DNA from: Phenylobacterium sp.
GTDB taxonomy: Bacteria; Pseudomonadota; Alphaproteobacteria; Caulobacterales; Caulobacteraceae
Assembly (NCBI RefSeq): GCF_030693805.1
Contig: NZ_JAUXZW010000030.1
Span: forward strand, 1 to 32,410
Reading direction: 5' to 3'
DNA length: 32,410 bases
Both the position numbers and the translations under genes were made by a program. The notes under the pieces were generated by a model, which searched no databases, was not told where the DNA came from, and worked only from the letters and a program-made list of their open reading frames with translations. Positions 26,301 through 32,410 of this stretch are shown here, piece by piece. The first letter of the stretch is position 1, and every line of letters starts with the position of its first letter.

Positions 26301-28354
26301 GTGTATTCCAGCGCCACCCGCTTGGCGGTCTCGTTGAGGTTGGCCGCCGCCGCGTGCCCGCCGTCGATGTTTTCGTAATAGAGATAGGAGTAGCCCAGCG
26401 ACTTCAGCCGGGCCGCGGCCTTGCGTGCGTGCGCCGGATGCACGCGGTCGTCCTTGGTGGAGGTCTCGATATAGACCTCGGGGTAGGGCTTGCCGGCGCG
26501 CAGGTTCTGGTAGGGCGAATAGGTGTCGATCACCGCCCGCTCGGCCGGTATCGCCGGGTCGCCGTACTCTCCGACCCAGGAAGCGCCCGCCCCGATGTGG
26601 GTATAGCCGATCATGTCGAATAGCGGCACCTGGATGACGATGGCGTTGTAGAGCTCCGGCCTCTGGGTCAGGGCCACGCCCATCAGCAGGCCGCCGTTCG
26701 ATCCGCCCATGATCCCCAGGCGCCGCGGGCTGGTGATCTTGCGGGCGATCAAGTCCTCCGACACCGCGAAGAAGTCGTCGTAGACCCTCTGGCGGTTCAG
26801 CTTCAGCCCCGCGTTGTGCCAGCGCGGCCCGAACTCGCCGCCGCCGCGGATGTTGGCGACCACATAGACTCCGCCGCGCTCCAGCCACAGCTTGCCGGTG
26901 ACGCCTGAGTAGGATGGCGTGATCGAGACCTGGAAGCCGCCATAGGCGTACAGCAGCGTCGGCGCCGTCCCGTCCAGTTTCAGGTCCTTGCGATGGACGA
27001 CGAAGTAGGGGACCCGCGTCCCGTCCTTGGAGGTCGCCCAATGCTGGTCGACCTGCAGCTTCGAGGCGTCGAAACGCGGGGGCATGGTCTTCAGCACCTC
27101 GCCCGCGCCGCTGGCCGCGTCCGCCAGCCGCTGGGTGTTGGGCGTCAGGAAGCCCGCGACATTGACCAGCAGCCGGTCGTCGCGCTCCGAGGTCGAGGCG
27201 ATCGACACCGAGACGTCCCTGGGCATCTCCAGCGCTTTCGACGTCCAGCCGCCAGGGCCGTGGGCGAAGCTGACGATGCCGCCCTTCACGTTCTCATAGA
27301 GCGCCACCACCAGCCGGCCGCGCGTGGTCGCCACCTGTTCAATCGCCTGGCTCTCGCTGGGCCGCAGCACCAGCACGCCGCGCGCCGTCGCGGGCGCAGC
27401 CTTCAGGGCCGCCAGGTCGTAGGCGACCAGGTCGCCTTCGCGGAACCCCTGTTCGGGCCAGTCCTGCTCCAGGGTCAGCGCCAACTGGCCGTCGACCAGG
27501 CCGTGCAGGGTCGAGCGCAGCGGGAAGGGCAACTTCACCGGGCCCTTGTCGGTCAGCAGGTGATACTCGGCCTCGAAGAAGCTGACCTGGCGCTGGGCGA
27601 TCACCGCCTGGACGCGGCCCTCGGAGTCGCGCAGCACGGCCGGCTGCACGGCCACGTCGGACTTCGCGCCGCGGAACAGCTCGCGCGCTTGGCTCAGCGG
27701 GGTCCCGCGCTTCCACGATTTCAGCACGAAGGGGTAGCCGGACTCGGTGAGGGTGTCTGCACCCCAGTCGCGGCCGATCAGCAGCGTGTCGGCGTCGATC
27801 CAGGCGACGTCCTGCTTGCTTTGCGGCGAGACGAAGCCGCCGGAAACGAACGCGCCCGTGCGGGTGTCGAATTCGCGAACCTCGACCGCGTCCTTGCCGC
27901 CGTCGGAGAGCTGCACCAGGCAGAGGCGCTCCTCCGGCGCCAGGCAGTTCGCGCCCTTCCATACCCAGTTGGCCTTCTCGGCGGCCGAGACCGCGTCGAG
28001 GTCGAGGATCGTGCGCCACTCAGGCTCGGCCTTGCGATAGCTGTCGAGGCTGGTGGTGCGCCAAACGCCGCGCACGTGGGCGGCGTCCTGCCAGAAGTTG
28101 CGGAGCTCCGCTTCGCCGGCGAAGTCGACGGCCGGAATGCGGTCCTTGGCGGTGACGATGGCCAGCGCGTCGGCGTGCAGTCCGGCGTAGCGCGGATCGT
28201 TCTGCAGGACCGGCAGCGAGCGGGCGTTCTCGGCCCGCGCGAAGGCGAGCGCCGGTGCGCCCTCGATCTCCTCGAGATAGGCGTCGGGGTCTGGCGCGGG
28301 GGCGGCGAGCGTGGTCATGGCGGCCAGAAGGGTCAGGGCTGTGCGGAGGAGCAT
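26273..28354 (-). CDS. Prolyl oligopeptidase family serine peptidase (S9), predicted secreted
   Basis: MLLRTALTLLAAMTTLAAPAPDPDAY signal-like N-terminus; GIMGGSNGGLLMG nucleophile, TKDDRVHPAHARK Asp, IDGGHAAAAN His. Confidence 0.9.
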   Translation of the reverse strand: MLLRTALTLLAAMTTLAAPAPDPDAYLEEIEGAPALAFARAENARSLPVLQNDPRYAGLHADALAIVTAKDRIPAVDFAGEAELRNFWQDAAHVRGVWRTTSLDSYRKAEPEWRTILDLDAVSAAEKANWVWKGANCLAPEERLCLVQLSDGGKDAVEVREFDTRTGAFVSGGFVSPQSKQDVAWIDADTLLIGRDWGADTLTESGYPFVLKSWKRGTPLSQARELFRGAKSDVAVQPAVLRDSEGRVQAVIAQRQVSFFEAEYHLLTDKGPVKLPFPLRSTLHGLVDGQLALTLEQDWPEQGFREGDLVAYDLAALKAAPATARGVLVLRPSESQAIEQVATTRGRLVVALYENVKGGIVSFAHGPGGWTSKALEMPRDVSVSIASTSERDDRLLVNVAGFLTPNTQRLADAASGAGEVLKTMPPRFDASKLQVDQHWATSKDGTRVPYFVVHRKDLKLDGTAPTLLYAYGGFQVSITPSYSGVTGKLWLERGGVYVVANIRGGGEFGPRWHNAGLKLNRQRVYDDFFAVSEDLIARKITSPRRLGIMGGSNGGLLMGVALTQRPELYNAIVIQVPLFDMIGYTHIGAGASWVGEYGDPAIPAERAVIDTYSPYQNLRAGKPYPEVYIETSTKDDRVHPAHARKAAARLKSLGYSYLYYENIDGGHAAAANLNETAKRVALEYTYLTRRLMD

Positions 28355-28397
28355 GCGCCGACCTTCGCGCGGCCCGCGCAGGCTGGCAACGGCCTCC

Positions 28398-30017
28398 CTA
28401 CGGCTTCACGCAGAGCCAGCGGATGCGGTGGAAGTTCGACGCGTTGTCCACCCAGCCGGTGACCTTCGGGCTGACCAGGGCGCGGTTGACCACGAAGTAG
28501 ATCGGCGCGATCGCCTGGTCGTCCAGCATGATCTGCTCGGCGCGCGACAGCAGCTTCGCCCGCGCCATCCCGTCGGGCTCGTGGTCGGCCGCATCGAGCA
28601 GGGCGTCATAGGCAGGGTTGCGGTAGTCGCCGTAGTTCTGCGCCCCAGTGTCGGCGCGCATCAGCGCGAGGAAGGTCACCGGGTCGTTGTAGTCGGCGTA
28701 CCAGCCCATCGAACCCACTTGGAAATCGCGGTTGCGATAGGCCTCGAACACGATCTGCCCTTCGTTCTGCTGCAGACTGGTCTCGACGCCGACCGCCTTC
28801 CAGTCGGCCTGTATCGCCTGCATCAACAGCAGGGTTTCGTTGCTGCTGGCGCTCTTGATCTGGAATTTCAGCGGGTGGTCCGGGCCGAAACCCGCTTGCG
28901 CCAGCAACCGCCGCGCCTCGGCCTGACGCGCCGGATAGGCCTGGCCATAGCCGGCCATGTGGGCGTCGAAGACATAGTTGGCGGTGCCCGGCGGCACGAA
29001 GGCGTAGGCTGGGATCTGGCCTGCGCGCATCAACTTGCTGGTGATGAACTCGCGGTCGATGGCCAACGCCAGCGCCTTGCGCACCCGCACGTCCTTGAAC
29101 GGCGCGAAATCGCGGGTGTTGAACGAGAGATACGATGTCGCCAGCGAGGGATGGGTGCGGACGTACGTCGGCATCTCCTTGCGCAGCCGATCGATGCGGT
29201 TGGACTGGAAGCTGGTGTTGAGGTCGAGCTCGCCACGTTGCACCCGCCGCTCCGCCAGAGCGCTGTCGGTGGTCGGATAGAAGTTGACCCGGTCGACGCA
29301 GACGTTCTTCGCGTCATAGAACAGCGGGTTCTTGACCAGTTGCACGTAGTCGCCGAGCCGCCAGGCCGCGAGCTTGTAGGGACCGTTGCTGACATAGCGG
29401 CCGGGCCGCACCCACTGGTCGCCGTAGCGCTCCACCACGTGCTTGGGCACCGGGAAAAAGCTGGTGTGCTTGAGCAGTTGCGGCAGGTAGGGCGCCGGGT
29501 GCGACAGCGTCAGCTCCAGCGTGCGAGGGTCCAGCGCACGGGCGCCCAGCGTCTGCGGGTCCGCTTTACCCTCGCTAACCGCCTGGCCGTTCTTCAGCAG
29601 GAAGACCAGGTAGGCGTAGACCGAGGCGGTCTTGGGTTCGAGGATCCGCCGGTAGGCGTAAACGAAGTCGTCTGCGGTGACCGGCGCGCCGTCCGACCAC
29701 TTGGCGTCGCGCAGGTGGAAGGTCCAGACCAGGCCGTCGGCGCTGGTCTCCCATCGCTCGGCCATGCCGGGGACGGGCATGGCCTCCGGCGAGTCGGTGG
29801 TCAGTCCCATCATCAGGTCGCCGATGATGGCGAATTCGTCGATCAGGCTGCTGGACTGCGGGTCCAGCGTCGCGGGCTCCGAGCCGTTGCCGTATTCCAG
29901 GCAGACCTGGCCGGCCGAACAGTCGGGCCGCTGCACCTTGCCGCCGCAGCCGGCGAGCAACAGGGCGGCCGCGGCCAAGGCCAGGCCAAGCGGCATGAAG
30001 ACGCGCGGAATAGACAA
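28398..30017 (-). CDS. Peptide ABC transporter substrate-binding lipoprotein (OppA/DppA-like, SBP_bac_5)
   Basis: Lipobox LLLAGC; EPATLDPQSSSLIDEFAIIGDLMMGL, WTFHLRDAKWSDGAPVTADDFVYAYRRILEP, DVRVRKALALAIDRE. TTG start at 30017, alternative ATG at 29996. Confidence 0.9.
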   Translation of the reverse strand: MSIPRVFMPLGLALAAAALLLAGCGGKVQRPDCSAGQVCLEYGNGSEPATLDPQSSSLIDEFAIIGDLMMGLTTDSPEAMPVPGMAERWETSADGLVWTFHLRDAKWSDGAPVTADDFVYAYRRILEPKTASVYAYLVFLLKNGQAVSEGKADPQTLGARALDPRTLELTLSHPAPYLPQLLKHTSFFPVPKHVVERYGDQWVRPGRYVSNGPYKLAAWRLGDYVQLVKNPLFYDAKNVCVDRVNFYPTTDSALAERRVQRGELDLNTSFQSNRIDRLRKEMPTYVRTHPSLATSYLSFNTRDFAPFKDVRVRKALALAIDREFITSKLMRAGQIPAYAFVPPGTANYVFDAHMAGYGQAYPARQAEARRLLAQAGFGPDHPLKFQIKSASSNETLLLMQAIQADWKAVGVETSLQQNEGQIVFEAYRNRDFQVGSMGWYADYNDPVTFLALMRADTGAQNYGDYRNPAYDALLDAADHEPDGMARAKLLSRAEQIMLDDQAIAPIYFVVNRALVSPKVTGWVDNASNFHRIRWLCVKP

Positions 30018-30099
30018 AAATTGGCGCTTCCTTCGGGGGCGTGGCGGTCAGCCCATCGTGTTCCACCCGAGCCCGCGGTTGTCGAGGGCTGGCGTCAGC

Positions 30100-30372
30100 T
30101 CAGTGAAGCAGGAATTCACCGCCTAGCGCCTTGAACTCGGCGGGCTTGATCAGCCGCGAATGCGCCACCCGCACCGAGTAGAGCGCCCCGTCGAGGGTGC
30201 GCGCCCAGAAGTCGAGGAAGGCCCGCAATTCGGGGAACTTCGGGAACAGATCATACTCCTGCCAGAGGTAACTCTGCAGAAGCGCCGGATGGTCGGGCAT
30301 CCGGTACACGATCTCCGCAGTGGTCAGTCCATAACCCTGGATCTGCTTCTTGAACTCGGGCGACGCCTTCAT
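30100..30372 (-). CDS. usg: Usg family protein
   Basis: MKASPEFKKQIQGYGLTTAEIVYRMPDHPALLQSYLWQEYDLFPKFPELRAFLDFWARTLDGALYSVRVAHSRLIKPAEFKALGGEFLLH matches the alphaproteobacterial Usg pattern. Confidence 0.9.
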   Translation of the reverse strand: MKASPEFKKQIQGYGLTTAEIVYRMPDHPALLQSYLWQEYDLFPKFPELRAFLDFWARTLDGALYSVRVAHSRLIKPAEFKALGGEFLLH

Positions 30373-30617
30373 GTCGAACCTCGATGCTGCCTCACGGGGT
30401 TGGGCGACCAAAGCCGCCGAATCGAAGTCTACGGCGCTTAAGCATAAAAGCTTCGTGAATACAGAAAGGTTCGGCCCAGGCCGCTCTTGAGCGCTGAAAA
30501 CATGGGCGCCGCACGGGTGACGGAGGTCGTGGCGACGCTAGCGGCGGCGAAAGTGGCGATCACGCTGAAATGAGGCGGCATTGACCCAACTCATTCGGGA
30601 CCAGACGACGCCCGTCC

Positions 30618-31820
30618 TCAGTAGATCTCGAACAGACCCGCCGCGCCCATGCCGCCGCCGACGCACATGGTGACGACGCCGTACTTGGCGCCGCGACGCT
30701 TTCCCTCGATCAGCAGGTGGCCGGCGGTGCGTGCGCCGGTCATGCCGTAGGGGTGGCCGATGGAGATCGCGCCTCCCGAGACGTTCAGCCTGTCGTTCGG
30801 GATGCCCAGCCGGTCGCGGCAATAGATGACCTGGCAGGCGAAGGCTTCGTTCAACTCCCAAAGGTCGATGTCGTCCATGGTCAGGCCAGCGCGTTCCAGC
30901 AGCTTGGGAACCGCGAACACCGGACCGATGCCCATCTCCTCCGGCGCGCAGCCGGCCACCGCGACGCTGCGGAACGCGCCCAGCGGCGTCAGCCCGCGGC
31001 GTTCGGCCTCGGCGCGCTCCATCAGAACCAGCGCGGCCGCGCCATCCGACAACTGCGAGGCGTTGCCGGCGGTGACGAACTTGCCCTCCTTGGCGAAGCG
31101 GCCGGTGCGCCACACCGGTTGCAACTTGCGCAGGTCCTCGATGGTGGTCTGGGGGCGATTGCCCTCGTCCTGCGACAGGGTCACCTCGCGCTCGCTGGTC
31201 TCGCCGGTCTCGCGGTTGGTGACGCTCATCACCGTGGTGATCGGCGCGAGCTCGGCGTCGAAGCGCCCTTCGGCCTGGGCCTGGGCGGTGCGTTGCTGGG
31301 ACTGCAGCGCATACTCGTCCTGCGCCTCGCGGCTGATCCCATAGCGTTCGGCGACCACCTCGGCGGTCTCGATCATGGTCGTCTGCAGGCCAGGGACATG
31401 CTCGACCAGCCAGGGATCGAACGCCTTGTATAGGTTCATCTTGTCGTTCTGCACGAGCGAGATGGACTCGAGCCCGCCGCCGATGGCGATCGGGGTGTTG
31501 TCGAGGATGATCGACTTCGCCGCCGAGGCGATGGCCATCAGTCCCGACGAGCACTGCCGGTCGATGGTCATGCCGGCGACCGTGTTCGGCAGGCCGGCGC
31601 GAAGCGCCGACTGGCGCGCGATGTTCTGCCCCGTCGAACCCTGCTGCAGGGCGCAGCCCAGGGTGACGTCGTCGATCTCGGCCGGATCGACGCCGGCCCG
31701 CTCCACCGCCGCGCGCACGGCGTGGCCGCCCAGCGTCGCGCCAAAGGTGTTGTTCAGCGCCCCACGGTAGGCCTTGCCGATGGGGGTGCGGGCGACGGAG
31801 ACGACGACGGCTTCACGCAT
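30618..31820 (-). CDS. fadA: Acetyl-CoA C-acyltransferase (thiolase)
   Basis: [83 protein letters not shown]. Confidence 0.92.
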   Translation of the reverse strand: MREAVVVSVARTPIGKAYRGALNNTFGATLGGHAVRAAVERAGVDPAEIDDVTLGCALQQGSTGQNIARQSALRAGLPNTVAGMTIDRQCSSGLMAIASAAKSIILDNTPIAIGGGLESISLVQNDKMNLYKAFDPWLVEHVPGLQTTMIETAEVVAERYGISREAQDEYALQSQQRTAQAQAEGRFDAELAPITTVMSVTNRETGETSEREVTLSQDEGNRPQTTIEDLRKLQPVWRTGRFAKEGKFVTAGNASQLSDGAAALVLMERAEAERRGLTPLGAFRSVAVAGCAPEEMGIGPVFAVPKLLERAGLTMDDIDLWELNEAFACQVIYCRDRLGIPNDRLNVSGGAISIGHPYGMTGARTAGHLLIEGKRRGAKYGVVTMCVGGGMGAAGLFEIY

Positions 31821-31844
31821 GGATCAGTTCCCTGGTTTGTCAGC

Positions 31845-32410
31845 TCAGCTCTTCAGGTCGGCGAAGCGCTTGCCCTCGGCGGCCAGCTTCTCGAGCAGGG
31901 ATGACGGCGCGAAACGCCTGCCCAACGATTTCTCGTAGGTCCGCATGCGATCGGCCACGGCCGCCAGCCCGAGCTGGTCAGCGTAATACATGGGGCCGCC
32001 GCGGTAGACCGGCCAGCCGTAGCCCATCACCCAGATCACATCGATGTCGGACGAGCGGATCGCCTTGCCCTCGTCGAGGATCTTCGCCCCTTCGTCGATC
32101 ATCGGCAGGATCAGCCGATCGAGGATCTCTTCGTCGCTGATCTTGCGCGGCGTCACGCCGGAGCGGGCGACGAACTCGCGGATCGCCTTCTCGGCCACCG
32201 GTGAAGGCGTGGCGTTGCGGTTGGCGTCGTAGTCGTAGAAGCCGCCGCCGGATTTCTGGCCGAAGCGGCCGAGCTCGCACATCACCTCGCGCAGGGTGGA
32301 GCCCTTCGAGGCCTTCTTGTTCCAGCCGATGTCCAGGCCGGCCAGGTCGGCCATGGCGAATTGGCCCATCGGGAAGCCGAAGTCGAACAGCACGCGGTCG
32401 ACGTCCCAGG
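31845..32410 (-). CDS. 3-hydroxyacyl-CoA dehydrogenase/enoyl-CoA hydratase (FadB/FadJ-like), C-terminal part, truncated by window edge
   Basis: FGFPMGQFAMADLAGLDIGWN, LGRFGQKSGGGFYDYDANR, DEEILDRLILPMIDEGAKILDEG, GYGWPVYRGGPMYYAD; frame stays open to the window end. Confidence 0.9.
   Translation of the reverse strand, partial: WDVDRVLFDFGFPMGQFAMADLAGLDIGWNKKASKGSTLREVMCELGRFGQKSGGGFYDYDANRNATPSPVAEKAIREFVARSGVTPRKISDEEILDRLILPMIDEGAKILDEGKAIRSSDIDVIWVMGYGWPVYRGGPMYYADQLGLAAVADRMRTYEKSLGRRFAPSSLLEKLAAEGKRFADLKS

Noticed and set aside
28311-30134. 607-aa plus-strand ORF over the peptide-binding protein
   Set aside because: Antisense shadow of a clear SBP_bac_5 lipoprotein.
30502-30573. 23-aa plus-strand ORF MGAARVTEVVATLAAAKVAITLK in the thiolase/usg intergenic region
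   Set aside because: Very short with no good SD; indistinguishable from chance in GC-rich DNA.
1-32410. CRISPR arrays, tRNA/rRNA genes, IS elements, prophage or toxin-antitoxin modules
   Set aside because: No regularly spaced repeats, transposase or integrase motifs, tRNA-like cloverleafs or phage proteins were recognised by reading; a dedicated scan was not possible.

Overview
High-GC chromosomal window. The trcR (DUF1013) and usg genes suggest an alphaproteobacterium, probably Caulobacteraceae. About 30 densely packed protein-coding genes are supported. I see no rRNA, tRNA, CRISPR array, IS element or prophage, and most of the window looks like core chromosome. Gene content in order: 5'-truncated GGDEF cyclase; YCII protein; membrane protein; GNAT; NamZ (DUF1343) plus DOMON-like protein, divergent from an AmpR-type LysR regulator; ubiX, TIGR02444-DUF465 fusion and GNAT; a small DUF465/YdcH gene missing from the ORF track; trcR; ribB(A) with a degenerate GCHII half; a frameshifted hybrid histidine kinase; a serine hydrolase; MATE transporter; rfbB-rfbD-rfbA; copC-copD; two small ORFs; a ydbH-ynbE-ydbL operon; a UGM-like FAD oxidoreductase divergent from an STT3-like GT-C membrane protein; secreted prolyl oligopeptidase, orphan peptide-binding lipoprotein and usg; and a thiolase/FadB-type beta-oxidation pair. 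The most interesting observations are: (1) an AmpR-like regulator divergent from a NamZ/DOMON operon rather than a beta-lactamase; (2) a 1-nt frameshift separating a hybrid kinase from an intact receiver domain; (3) a TIGR02444-DUF465 gene fusion beside ubiX, with a second DUF465 gene nearby; (4) a YdbH/YnbE/YdbL intermembrane-bridge operon; (5) eight convergent gene pairs with 3' ends overlapping or within 25 bp, including one CTAG used as the stop codon on both strands. No wholly new system is demonstrated.
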